Shown: piece after piece, positions 10,883 to 20,639 of the stretch
How positions within the stretch are numbered: position 1 is the stretch's first letter
How the letters are laid out: every line of letters starts with the position of its first letter
DNA from: RI-153 sp963721725
GTDB lineage: Bacteria; Chloroflexota; Anaerolineae; Caldilineales; Caldilineaceae
Direction: 5' to 3'
Length of the DNA stretch: 64,000 nucleotides
Assembly: GCA_963721725.1 (NCBI GenBank)
Contig: CAVRLX010000016.1
Span: forward strand, 744,001-808,000
Notes under the pieces: model-generated
What the model saw: only the letters and a program-made list of their open reading frames with translations
What the model was told of the DNA's origin: nothing
Database searches by the model: none
Position numbers and translations under genes: made by a program

Positions 10883-11684
10883 ATGGTAACGGTTGTCGAA
10901 CGTGTAGACAGCCTCGAACACTACATGAAAGAGCTGGCCTACGCCCAAATGCGCACCGAGATAGAACTATCCCGGCTTGCTTCTGAAATGATTGAATTCA
11001 AAGACGAGATGCGTGGGTTCAAAGACGAGATGCGCGAGTTCAAAGACGAAATGCGCGAGTTCAAAGATGAGATGCGCGAGTTCAAAGACGAGATGGTTGG
11101 CTTCAAAGATGAGATGGTTGGCTTCAAAGACGAAATGGTTGGCTTCAAAGACGAGAATGGTTGGCTTTAAGGAACGCGCCGAGGCGATCCGAATTGCCGA
11201 TCAGAAAGCTTGGAACCAACGCTGGGGTGAACTAGCAAATCGGCTGGGCACAATTGCTGAAGATATTGTCGCCCCTAATTTGCCGCGCATTGCTCGCGAT
11301 TACTTTGGTGTTTCAACGATTCTGGACTTTACCACGCGGCGCAAAGTGCGCAATCGGCACGATCCTGCGCGGCAGCGAGAATTCGACGCCATTGCGGTGG
11401 GTGAAGAGAAGGTCTTGATCAGCGAAACCAAGGCGACCCCGCGTATTGAGTATGTGAAGCAGTTTCGACAGGCATTGGCCGAGTTAGATGACTATCTGCC
11501 GGAGTATACAGGGAAGATCATTATCCCTATTTTTGCTTCGCTTTCGTTGGGCAACGAAGTGCTCGCCTATCTCACTCGCCACGGAATCTACGGCATGGCG
11601 ATGGGCGACGAAACCATGGAACTGCTCAACTATGAGGAGATACAGGCTGGGGCGGATGGCGAACAAGATGACAAGGACGATTAA
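10883..11684 (+). CDS. Coiled-coil protein with C-terminal PD-(D/E)XK-like domain, frameshifted in its repeat tract
   Basis: ATG 10883 follows a GGAGAAGG ribosome site. About 38 residues precede eight 7-residue repeats of the type FKDEMRE then FKDEMVG, which should form a long coiled coil. The last repeat contains one extra A (GACGAGAATGG instead of GACGAGATGG, near 11155), which puts a stop at 11168-11170. The other frame continues as GFKERAEAIRIADQ, then a conserved domain with REFDAIAVGEEKVLISETKATP, an E/D-x-K nuclease-like core, to 11684. Similar repeat-plus-nuclease-fold proteins of unknown role are common in cyanobacteria and Chloroflexota. It sits between polysaccharide genes with no obvious link to them. 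Confidence 0.72.
10997..11165 (+). repeat. Eight tandem 21-bp units encoding a heptad coiled coil
   Basis: Units begin TTCAAAGA and run 21 bases. The first four end in GCG(T/C)G/GAG and encode FKDEMRG/E; the last four end in GTTGGC and encode FKDEMVG. The array is two sub-blocks of four, each homogenised. The eighth unit has a one-base insertion. Unit changes would keep the frame, while the inserted base breaks it. Confidence 0.9.
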
Positions 11685-12702
11685 TGTGGCTGCATACACG
11701 AGAGATGAGGGGCAGCAATCTTGGCCCAACAGCCAACAATTTTGGAAGCACAAGCGCGTAATTGTTACCGGGGGCGCAGGTTTTCTCGGCTCTTTTGTGG
11801 TGGATAAACTGCACGAGCGTGGCGCTGCCGAAATTGTTGTGCCGCGCAGCCAAGACTATGATCTGCGTCAGCGTGAGGCCATTCAAGCGTTAATCCACGA
11901 CTCCAGCCAAAACGGGCCTTTGGATGTGATCATCCATTTAGCGGCACGCGTGGGCGGAATTGGCGCGAACCGCGCACACCCCGCCGAATTTTTCTATGAC
12001 AACATGATGATGGGCACGCAGCTTTTTCATGAATGTTGGCAGGCAGGCGTGGGTAAATTTGTGGCAATTGGCACAGTCTGCGCCTATCCGAAATTTACGC
12101 CTGTGCCCTTCCGCGAAGATGATCTGTGGAACGGCTACCCGGAAGAGACCAACGCGCCCTATGGGTTGGCGAAGAAGATGCTGCTTGTCCAGAGCGAAGC
12201 CTATCGTCAGCAGTACGGTTACGATTCGATTTTTCTGTTGCCCACGAATCTCTATGGCCCGCGCGACAATTTTGATCCCGACAGCTCACACGTGATCCCG
12301 GCGCTGATCCGCAAGTGTATCGAGGCAAAAGAGCGGGGTGATAACGAGATTGTAGTCTGGGGCGATGGTTCCCCCACCCGTGAATTTCTCTATGTGGCCG
12401 ACGCTGCCGAGGGCATCCTCTTGGCGACGGAACGCTACAACAGCAGTGAACCGGTCAACCTGGGCAGCCACACCGAGATTAGCATCCGAGACCTGCTGGA
12501 AACAGTCGCCAAGGTGACAGGGTTTAACGGCGAAATCGTGTGGGACACGAGCAAACCCAACGGACAGCCACGACGTGCTCTTAACACAGAGCGAGCATGG
12601 ACATCCTTTGGGTTTCGCGCCCAGGTCGATTTTGAAACAGGGCTGCGCCAGACTGTGGATCGGTATCAACAGCACAAAAAGTCGGCTGTGGAGATGGCAT
12701 AA
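11668..12702 (+). CDS. fcl: NAD-dependent epimerase, GDP-L-fucose synthase type
   Basis: An about 344-residue SDR enzyme. The core is VIVTGGAGFLGSFVV (Rossmann GxxGxxG), DVIIHLAARVGGIGANRAHPA, GTVCAYPK for the Ser/Cys active-site strand and YGLAKK for the catalytic Tyr-x3-Lys. These residues and the RVGGIGAN segment are typical of GDP-4-keto-6-deoxymannose epimerase-reductase. ATG 11668 lies 17 bases inside the previous gene. GTG 11686 is an alternative start, since the first 20 residues are not conserved. The partner GDP-mannose dehydratase is not in the window. It supplies GDP-fucose or a related sugar to the glycosyltransferases downstream. Confidence 0.85.
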   Translation: MTRTINVAAYTRDEGQQSWPNSQQFWKHKRVIVTGGAGFLGSFVVDKLHERGAAEIVVPRSQDYDLRQREAIQALIHDSSQNGPLDVIIHLAARVGGIGANRAHPAEFFYDNMMMGTQLFHECWQAGVGKFVAIGTVCAYPKFTPVPFREDDLWNGYPEETNAPYGLAKKMLLVQSEAYRQQYGYDSIFLLPTNLYGPRDNFDPDSSHVIPALIRKCIEAKERGDNEIVVWGDGSPTREFLYVADAAEGILLATERYNSSEPVNLGSHTEISIRDLLETVAKVTGFNGEIVWDTSKPNGQPRRALNTERAWTSFGFRAQVDFETGLRQTVDRYQQHKKSAVEMA

Positions 12703-12705
12703 CCT

Positions 12706-14188
12706 GTGGATCTGGCGCGGCGTAGTATTACCTCGGTCTCGTGGAATGCGCTGGCAAACTTCAGCCGCATTGGCATTCTCTTTGTGCGCTCCATCTTGCT
12801 GGCCCGCCTGTTGCCTGTGGAAACCTTTGGGGTTTACACCAGCGCAGCAGCCACTGTGGGGTTGACCTCGGCGATTGTGGGTTTTGGGCTGGGCGACGCC
12901 TATTTGCACCGCACGCTGGAAACTGAGGACGAGAGCGGCGCAGCCAGTATTTATTTTACGTTGCTCATGATCTTCACCACATTTGGGCGACAGCACTAAC
13001 CGCCTTTACCTTGTGGACGACGAGCGGCGAGCTACGCCTGGCCCTGCTGGTGTTGACCTTTACCACAGTTGGGAGTTTCTTCACCTCAACACCCCGCCTC
13101 ATCCTGATCCGCCGGGTTGTTCATCGGCGACTTTCGCTTTTTCAGTTTATCGATGGCATGCTGACCACGGCGTGGCCCTGATTTTGGCGTGGCAGGGCTA
13201 TACCCTCTGGGCACTGCTTGCGACCAATCTGAGTACATTCGCCCTGACTGTAATCATGTTCTATCTGTGGCAACCCGTGTGGAGACCACAACTGCGCTGG
13301 GCCAAGGAGAGTGTGCGCTATTTCCTACGTTTTGGCAGCCGTCAATTCTTGGCGACGTCGCTTTACACCGTGTTGGATAATATTGATGATCTGTGGACAG
13401 GCTATTTTCTGGGCCAAACGGCGCTGGGTCTCTATTCACGGGCCTATACATTCGCCACCTACCCACGCCAGATTTTGGGTGCGCCGATTAACGCCGTAGC
13501 CGCAGGAACCTATGCCGAACTTAAAGGCGACCGAGAGCGCTTATCCAAAGCCTTTTTTCGCTCCAATGCGCTCTTGGTGCGCAGCGGATTTCTATTGGCC
13601 GGACTGCTTGCCTTGGTCGCCCCGGAGATGATCCGCATTCTTTTGGGTGCAAAGTGGTTGCCCATGCTGGACATCTTCCGCATCATGCTCATCTTTACGC
13701 TGTTGGACCCCATTAAAATGACCCTTGCCAGCCTCTTTTCGGCTACAGGCAACCCTGGCTTGGTTGTGCGTGCACAACTTGTTCAACTTGCTGTGCTGAT
13801 CATTGGCCTGTTTACATTGGGCCGCTGGCAAGGCAGCGCCGGGGTCGCGCTGGCTGTGGATGCCATGATTGTTGTTGGCATTGGTCTGTTGCTCTGGCAA
13901 GCACGCCAGCATGTGGATTATTCGTTGCGCCGCTTGCTGTTGGCCCCCGCTTTGGGCACAGGATTGGGGCTAATCCTGGCCCGACTTGCCATTGAAATTC
14001 CTGGCATTCTGGGCAACGATCGGCGCACAGGGCTGGTCAAAAGCGGCATTTTTATAACTGTCTATGCCGGGGTTTTGTTGGTCGCCGAACGGCAGGCTAC
14101 TTTGGGCATCATTCGCCCAGTTTTAGGGATGCTTCCTCAGCCGCTTGCCAGGCTAGTGGGAGAGAGGAAAGATCGCTCCGATGAATGA
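12706..14188 (+). CDS. Polysaccharide flippase (MATE/Wzx-like), two frameshifts
   Basis: Starts with GTG 12706, 3 bases after the epimerase stop. The N-terminal SITSVSWNALANFSRIGILFVRSILLARLLPVETFGVY is typical of PST/Wzx flippases. The frame changes near 12985 and 13175. The segment between them reads ALTAFTLWTTSGELRLALL onward in a third frame, and the rest has about ten more hydrophobic segments (FGSRQFLATSLYTVLDNIDD, YFLGQTALGLYSRAYTF, GAPINAVAAGTYAEL). Restored length is about 490 residues, normal for the family. It should move lipid-linked oligosaccharide units across the membrane. It overlaps the methyltransferase by 8 bases. Confidence 0.83.
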
Positions 14189-14975
14189 GCAACAAAACAT
14201 TTCATTCTTAAAACGCTCCTTCTTGGGCATGAACAACTGGCTCAAAATCGGCGGTTTCGATCTTGTACGCTCCTATCGGGCCGTTCGCTTTTTGCCGCGC
14301 TTTATCCGGGACATGCAAGCTTATGAGTCACATGGGTTGACAAAGTTTCCATTGCAGAAAAAGATGCTCCATCCCATTTTGGAGGATTACAAGGCTGAGG
14401 CAGGTTTGGCACGCGGCCACTATTTTCACCAAGATCTCTGGGCAGCCCGCAAAATTTTTGCAGCGCGCCCCACGCGGCATGTGGACGTGGGCAGCCGGAT
14501 TGACGGCTTTGTTGCCCATCTGCTTACGTTTATGCCTGTGGAAGTCATCGACATCCGCCCACTGCAAAGCCAAGTGGCAGGGCTAACTTTTATCCAGGAA
14601 GATGCAACCACATTGGCACGTTTCGCCGATAATAGTTTGCCTTCGCTCTCGTGTCTCCATGCGGTAGAACATTTTGGACTAGGGCGCTATGGAGATCCCA
14701 TTGACCCAACAGCCTGGGAGAAAGCGCTACGGTCGCTCTGTCGCGTGCTGGCTCCTGGCGGGCGTCTCTATTTTTCCGTGCCCGTGGGGCGTGAGCGTGT
14801 AGAATTTAATGCTCACCGAGTTTTCAATCCACAAACCGTGCTAGAAGTTTGTCACGATCTGACGCTGCACTCGCTGTCGGCCGTGGACGATCAAGGAAAG
14901 TTTGTAGAAATGGCGCACCCAGACACGCTGGCCACGGCAGAGTTTGCCTGTGGACTTTTTGAGTTTACAAAGTGA
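14181..14975 (+). CDS. DUF268-type SAM-dependent methyltransferase
   Basis: 264 residues. HVDVGSRIDGFVAHLL is the SAM-binding first strand and loop, VEVIDIRPLQ the acidic second strand, and FADNSLPSLSCLHAVEHFGLGRYGDPIDP the region characteristic of DUF268 proteins. LAPGGRLYFSVPVG and NAHRVFNP follow. Such proteins are often found in polysaccharide clusters, and sugar methylation is the probable role. The start overlaps the flippase stop. Confidence 0.78.
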   Translation: MNEQQNISFLKRSFLGMNNWLKIGGFDLVRSYRAVRFLPRFIRDMQAYESHGLTKFPLQKKMLHPILEDYKAEAGLARGHYFHQDLWAARKIFAARPTRHVDVGSRIDGFVAHLLTFMPVEVIDIRPLQSQVAGLTFIQEDATTLARFADNSLPSLSCLHAVEHFGLGRYGDPIDPTAWEKALRSLCRVLAPGGRLYFSVPVGRERVEFNAHRVFNPQTVLEVCHDLTLHSLSAVDDQGKFVEMAHPDTLATAEFACGLFEFTK

Positions 14976-14979
14976 TTCT

Positions 14980-16156
14980 ATGCGAATTTATTCTCTGAAA
15001 CCTCGACGCCATCCTGCGCCGCCTGTTTGGCAAAGCGCCCATTCCGCACCTTGTCCACGGGCCAGGGGCAGCGGCGCTCGTGCCCTTTCAGCTTGGCAAA
15101 GAGGCACAGATAGCCCGCATCCAGCGCCACCTCGCCGTCAAAGGCAAGTTACTGGCCGGCGTAGCGCATCCGCGCGTCTTTTTGGCCTATCGTCAAGTGA
15201 ATTGGGAAGAAAACGGGCTGGTGCGGCCCTGGCAGGAGATCGCCGACGTAATGGCCTGGGATTTCCAGGGCATCAACGACAGCTTTGATTCAGACTGGCA
15301 TCGCGGGCCAAAGGCAGCCTTTAACCGTGAACTGCTCACCCGTGTGCAAAAGGCCCACGCCGAGAAACCCATCGATCTCTTTTTTGGCTATCTCTCCGGG
15401 CGCCAAGTGACCGCCGAAACCATCCGTGCCATTGGCGACATGGGCATTATCACGATCAACATCGGCCTAGACGACACGACCAAATTTTGGGGGTTCGACG
15501 AGCCGGGCGGCCTTTCCGGCATTGCCCCCATCGCGCCCGCCTTTGATATGTGCATCACCACGCAGTCATCGACGGATGTCGCCAAATACGTCTCTGTAGG
15601 AGCCAATCCGCTCTTTTTACCGCCTGGGGGCAATCCCAATGCTTTTGCGTTGGGCAAACCGGTGCGCGACATTCCCGTTTCATTTATCGGCCAGGCCTAT
15701 GGCGCACGTCCCCGCATCATCAACGAACTGCGCGCCGCTGGCATTGCCGTGCAAACGTTCGGCAAAGGCTGGCCGAATGGACCGCTTTCCCACGCCGCCA
15801 TGCAAGACGTCTATAGCCGCACGCTGATCAACCTGGGCTTTGGTTATATCGGCGAAGGGACCGAGCAAGTTGGTCTCAAGGGGCGGGATTTTGAAGTGCC
15901 GCTGACGGGTGGGCTTTATGTGACCACGCACACCGCAGATCTAGCCCAAAGTTTCGTCCTGGGTGAAGAGATCGAGAGCTATCAAGCGATACCCGATCTG
16001 GTGGACAAACTTAAGTTTTACGCCGCAAACCCCGCTCGCGCTCTTGCCATTGGCGCAGCCGGACGAAGCCGCTGTCTCGCTGATCACACATGGGCCAAGC
16101 GCTTTCAAATGCTGCTCGCCATCTGTGGTGGGGCAGCTCAGGAGAGTCAGGTATGA
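14980..16156 (+). CDS. CgeB-like glycosyltransferase, frameshifted near start
   Basis: The conserved body (QVNWEENGLVRPWQEIADV, TINIGLDDTTKFWG, VGANPLFLPPGGNP, VSFIGQAYGARPRIINEL, GFGYIGEGTEQVGLKGRDFEVPLTGG) matches the CgeB/Glyco_trans_1_2 family, whose C-terminal GT-B half binds an NDP-sugar. The body frame is open back to about 15000 (NLDAILRRLFGKAPIPHLV). ATG 14980 (MRIYSL) lies in another frame, so a one-base indel near 15000 is inferred. Without it the first internal start would be 15080. The stop overlaps the start of the WecB gene (ATGA). Confidence 0.75.
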
Positions 16157-17274
16157 CACGCCTCAAGGTAATGACCGTCATCGGCACACGGCCCGAAGCC
16201 GTCAAACTCGCGCCGGTTGTGCTTGCGCTCCAGGCCCACGCCGACCAATTCGACAGCGTTGTCGCCGTCACGGGGCAGCACCGCCAAATGTTGGATTCTG
16301 TGCTTCAGCACTTCGGCATCCGCCCGCACCATGATCTGGACATTATGCAGTCGGGACAAACCCTGACCGATGTCACGAGCCGGGTTCTCTCTGGGCTAGC
16401 CCCCATCTATGCGGCGGAAAAACCGGATCTCGTGCTGGTGCAAGGGGATACCACCACTGTTTTCGCGGCGACACTGGCCGCCTACTATCAGCGCCTTAAG
16501 GTGGGCCATGTGGAAGCCGGTCTGCGCACCGGGGACAAATATCAGCCCTTCCCCGAAGAAGCCAACCGGCGCATGGTCAGCCACCTGGCCGACTGGCATT
16601 TTTGCCCCACCACTCAGGCCCGTCACAATTTGTTAAACGAGGGCATCGACCCGCAAACGATTTTCGTCACCGGCAACACGGTGATCGACGCGCTGCTCGC
16701 CACCGTCGATCCTGACTATCAGTTTACCCAGCCGCCGTTGGGTGATCTGGATTTCCGCAGCCAGCGCGTATTATTAGTCACCGCCCACCGCCGCGAAAAT
16801 TGGGGGGAGCCGATCCATCACCTTTGCCTGGCATTGCGCCAAATTGTTGCAACCTACGCCGATGTCACCATCGTCTTTGCCACCCACCTCAACCCAATTG
16901 TGCAAGATGCCGTGCGCGCGGATCTGGCCGACACGCCCCGCATTCACCTACTCAACCCGCTAGACTATGCGCCATTTGTGCAACTGATGGCGCGCTGTCA
17001 GTTGATCTTGACGGATTCTGGCGGCGTTCAAGAGGAAGCGCCCTCGCTAGGCAAACCGGTGCTGGTGTTGCGCAATGTTACCGAGCGACCCGAAGGCGTG
17101 GATGCTGGCGTGCTGCGTGTCATCGGCACCGACACCGCCACAATTGTGGCCCATGTTAACGAATTGCTTACCGATGCAGCGGCCTATGCGCGCATGGCCC
17201 AGGCCAGCAACCCCTATGGGGATGGTCACGCGGCCCAACGCATTGTTGAGGCCCTACGCGTCTGTGAGGACTGC
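16153..17274 (+). CDS. wecB: UDP-N-acetylglucosamine 2-epimerase
   Basis: Starts at ATG 16153 (MTRLKVMTVIGTRPEAVKLAP). The family motifs are all present: LVQGDTTTVFA, VGHVEAGLRTGDKY, FPEEANRRM, TAHRRENWGEP, LTDSGGVQEEAPSLGKPVLVLRNVTERPEG. It converts UDP-GlcNAc to UDP-ManNAc for surface polysaccharide. The domain ends near IVEALRVCEDC, but no stop follows: the reading frame continues for another 355 residues into the CgeB-like region. Whether this is a true 729-residue fusion or a lost stop is discussed in the next entry. Confidence 0.9.
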
Positions 17275-18339
17275 ATGAACGGACTCACGATCCATGTGGT
17301 GGGCGCGCAGAAAGCCAACGCGCCGTGGGGCTTTGAATGCAAAATCATCGACACACTGCACCACATGGGACACACGGTAATCAGCACTGACTTTCGGCTG
17401 GAGCGCGCTGCGCTGCGCCAACGGCTTCAACACCCCGCCGATCTGATTCTCGTCAACAAAGGTGAGTGGATTCCGCCCCAGTGGTTTGAAGATTTATCTG
17501 CCCCCGCTGTGCTTTGGTATGCCGAGTTTATCGGTGCGCCCGGTGACCCAATCGACGATGCCACCCAGCGTAACCGCGCCCTGTTGGCCTACAATGCCCA
17601 CGCGTTTGATGCCGTCTTTGTGCATGATGAACGCAGCCTGTCCGTGGCGAAAGGGTTGGGCGCAAAAGCGGTGGGCTGGTTCCCCACGGCTGCCGTCGAT
17701 CCGGGTGTTCATTGCAAAGAAGCAATGGCGCAAACCGTGGATTTGCTCTTCATTGGCGGCATGACACCCCGTCGCCGTGCGATCTTGGATCAACTTGCCC
17801 GCACGGTTGAACTTACTGCCGAAGAAATTCGCGATCCAGTTGCCATGAACCGCCGTTTTAACCAGGCACGCATTGTGCTCAATATCCATGCCGGAGAAGT
17901 ACTCAATACGGAAACCCGTGTCTGCGAAGTCCTGGGAGCAGGCGCATTTTTGTTGACCGAGGAATTGTCGAGTCCGCAGCTTTTTCAAGAGGGCGTGCAT
18001 GTAGCTGTTTGGCCGCAGGGGCGCGTTGACCTGCTTGAAGAGAAAGTTCGCTATTACCTCGAACATAGTGCCGAACGCCAGAGCATCGCCGACGCCGGCC
18101 ATGCCTACGCCCACAGCCACCATACACTGCGCCAACGTCTCACCCAACTCTTGGCCGCGTTAGACCTCGCCCCAGGCAAAGCAGCGCCTTTTCAGATCCG
18201 CCCAAACGTTGAATCTGCGCCTATCACCCTGTCGCTGGCCCTGCGTTGGTGGGGCCGGGGCGAGCGTGCCAAACTCGGTGCGCGGCGATGGGGGGTGCAT
18301 CGTCCACGCTGGCTACGTTCAAGAAATAGACGCCCATGA
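17275..18339 (+). CDS. CgeB-like glycosyltransferase, in frame with WecB
   Basis: From MNGLTIHVVGAQKANAPWGFECKIID to the stop at 18339 (354 residues). It has WYAEFIGAPGDPIDD, LLFIGGMTPRRRAILDQLA, NQARIVLNIHAGEVLNTETRVCEVLGAGAFLLTEE and a late acidic loop, which form the second CgeB/Glyco_trans_1_2 protein of the cluster. An ATG at 17275 is preceded by GAGGA at 17266-17270, a good ribosome site. In another frame the upstream sequence ends in a TGA overlapping this ATG, the same ATGA arrangement used by its neighbours. Two separate genes joined by an indel are therefore at least as likely as a real fusion. It overlaps the next start (18336). Confidence 0.7.
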   Translation: MNGLTIHVVGAQKANAPWGFECKIIDTLHHMGHTVISTDFRLERAALRQRLQHPADLILVNKGEWIPPQWFEDLSAPAVLWYAEFIGAPGDPIDDATQRNRALLAYNAHAFDAVFVHDERSLSVAKGLGAKAVGWFPTAAVDPGVHCKEAMAQTVDLLFIGGMTPRRRAILDQLARTVELTAEEIRDPVAMNRRFNQARIVLNIHAGEVLNTETRVCEVLGAGAFLLTEELSSPQLFQEGVHVAVWPQGRVDLLEEKVRYYLEHSAERQSIADAGHAYAHSHHTLRQRLTQLLAALDLAPGKAAPFQIRPNVESAPITLSLALRWWGRGERAKLGARRWGVHRPRWLRSRNRRP

Positions 18340-19487
18340 ATATTGTTCTCTTTACCAGTGATTTCACCCCTAACATTGGCGGTGTGGCAGCCCACGTTCA
18401 CGAACTCGCCAAAGCGCTGGTCGCACAGGGTCATCAAGTAGTCGTCATCTTTACAGTGCAGGATGGTAGCCGTTTTGAGCAGGCAACGATGGATGGTTTC
18501 ACGCTCTATCGTGTGCCGTTTGCGACACACCCATTTTTACCGTTGCGGCTGGCGCGCATGGGACAATTTACACGTCAAATTCAGCAGTTACTCGACGATC
18601 ATCAGGCCGAAATTCTCCATTGGCACACCATCCGTCCAGAGGGGTTGATCTCGCGCTGGGTACAGCGGCAGGGCATGGGCAAAATTTTCACAAACCATAC
18701 ATCGGGCTATCTTCAAATGATCCAAAGCCAGCGCGGACGCTGGCTGGCGCGCCTGCATCTGGGCCACGCCCATCAGGTCATTGCCCCCAGTGAAGAGCTG
18801 GCCCAGACTTCTCAACTTTTGGGACTAGCGCCCGAACGAATTCATTTCATTCCCAATGGCGTGGACACCAATCGTTTTCAGCCCGGCCCGCCTGATCTAG
18901 CTCTGCGCCAGCGCTATGGCCTCACCGATGAAGATCGGGTGCTGATCTGCCCGCGGCGCATTGTGCCCAAGAATGGCGTGCGCTATCTGGCCCAGGCTGT
19001 GCCACAGATTGCCCGCGCCGTGGAAAACGTGCGGGTCCTGATCATCGGGCGGGGTGATGCCGATGAAGAAGCGTTTGTACGCGGTGAGCTGGAAAAGGGC
19101 GGTGTTATGGAGCGTGTGATTTTTGCGGGAGCGGTTGCCAATGCCGAGATGCCGCAGCACTATCGGCTGGGCCATGTGGCGGTGTTGCCCTCGCTCATGG
19201 AGGCGGTGAGCATTGCCGGATTGGAAGCCATGTCCACGGGGCTGCCGCTGGTGGGGACGAATGTGGGTGGCATTCCGACGCTGATCAATGAGGGGGAAAG
19301 TGGTTTTCTTGTGCCCCCCAAAGATCCGGCTGCCCTGGCCGAAGCGCTGATCCGATTGTTGGGCAACGAAGAGTTGTGTCGATCTTTGGGCGATGCTGCT
19401 CGCGCTCGCGTCATTGCTCATTTCGATTGGCAAGCCATTGCCCACCGAACCACGGCCATTTACGGCCAGTGTCATTATGGCGACTGA
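18336..19487 (+). CDS. GT4 family glycosyltransferase
   Basis: A 383-residue, intact protein. TSDFTPNIGGVAAHVHELAKAL is the N-terminal GT4 signature, IHFIPNGVDTNRF the start of the donor domain, ICPRRIVPKNGVRYLAQA and LPSLMEAVSIAGLEAMSTGLPLVGTNVGGIPTLI the donor-binding E-x7-E region. It probably transfers a hexose to a lipid-linked acceptor at the inner membrane face. ATG 18336 overlaps the preceding TGA. Confidence 0.9.
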   Translation: MNIVLFTSDFTPNIGGVAAHVHELAKALVAQGHQVVVIFTVQDGSRFEQATMDGFTLYRVPFATHPFLPLRLARMGQFTRQIQQLLDDHQAEILHWHTIRPEGLISRWVQRQGMGKIFTNHTSGYLQMIQSQRGRWLARLHLGHAHQVIAPSEELAQTSQLLGLAPERIHFIPNGVDTNRFQPGPPDLALRQRYGLTDEDRVLICPRRIVPKNGVRYLAQAVPQIARAVENVRVLIIGRGDADEEAFVRGELEKGGVMERVIFAGAVANAEMPQHYRLGHVAVLPSLMEAVSIAGLEAMSTGLPLVGTNVGGIPTLINEGESGFLVPPKDPAALAEALIRLLGNEELCRSLGDAARARVIAHFDWQAIAHRTTAIYGQCHYGD

Positions 19488-20632
19488 ACCGCGTCACATC
19501 CTCCAAATGCAGGGAGCCGTCGGCCCTGGCGGCTCTGAGCGGCACACATTGCACCTGTCGCTTGGGACTGCACGCCCACCCGCACTTTCGCGTCAGCGTG
19601 GTGGGGCCATACAGCCACAACCCAGAGATGAACGCTCAGCTTCAGGCCGCGCAGATCCCCGTCTATGAGTTCGATTTAGCCAGCAAAGGCCAGAGCATCC
19701 CCACCCTCGTCCAGTTGATCCACCTCATCCGCCGCGAACGGGTTGATCTCATCCACACCCATTTGCGTAACGCCGATCTGCCCGGCATCGTCGCTGGCAT
19801 GTTGACGCGCATCCCGGTGATCACCACACTGCACGGGCGCACCGGCCCGCTGTGGGGCGATTATGTGCCGCTGCGCAGTCGGGCGATCAAGAGGCTACAT
19901 AGCACGCTCTTGCGCTACGGCACTCGCCGCGTGATTGCCATCTCCAATTTTGTCAAACAGTTCAACATGACCGATCTCCATTTGCCCGCCGCCAAATTCA
20001 GCGTCATCCACAACGCCAGCGAAGTGGACCGCTTCGAGGCTGTCCATGATACTGCGGCGTTACGGAGGGCGTTGGGCATTGCGCCGTCTGCGCCTGTGAT
20101 TGCGCTGGTGGGCGGGTTATCACGCCAAAAAGGTGTCGATCACTTTTTGCACATGGCCCGGCATGTGCTGGATCAGCGCGCCGATGTCCGTTTTCTGATT
20201 GTGGGCGCAGGGGAAGGCGAAGCTGAATTCAAGACGCTGGCCCACGCCCTGCACTTGAACGAAGCCGTTATCTTCACAGGCTGGCGGCCTGATGTCCCCG
20301 CGCTGCTGCACTTGAGCGATCTACTCGTGATGACGGCCCGTGACGAGGGCTTTGGCCGTGTGCTGACCGAGGCGATGGCGGCGGCCAAACCGGTGGTGGC
20401 CTTTGCCGCCGGGGCCGTGCCAGAGGTGGTCGTGGACGGTGAAACCGGATTTCTGGTGAATTATGGCGATGTGGCAGAATTAAGCGCACGCGTGCTTCGC
20501 TTACTCACAGATCGGGCATTGGCGGCACAGATGGGTGCGGCTGGACGCGCCCGCCTGCTGCGTGAATTTTCTATTGAGCGTTTTGTGGCACATCATGTGA
20601 CTCTGTTCAATGAAATTCTGGCCCACGCATAG
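19477..20632 (+). CDS. GT4 family glycosyltransferase, frameshifted near N-terminus
   Basis: ATG 19477 (MATEPRHILQMQGAVGPGGSERHTL) lies 11 bases inside the preceding gene. The PGGSERH segment is the Gly-rich acceptor loop typical of GT4. The frame changes near 19565, then continues as GLHAHPHFRVSVVGPYSHNPEM, LIHTHLRNADLPGIVAG, TLHGRTGPLWG, VIHNASEVDRF, GGLSRQKGVDHFL and DEGFGRVLTEAMAAAKPVVAFAAGAVPEVV, the donor-binding motif. One base restores a protein of about 385 residues. Confidence 0.85.
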
Positions 20633-20639
20633 GGTGACC

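Noticed and set aside
10997..11165. CRISPR-like reading of the 21-bp direct repeats
   Set aside because: The units are contiguous without spacers and encode a heptad coiled coil in frame.
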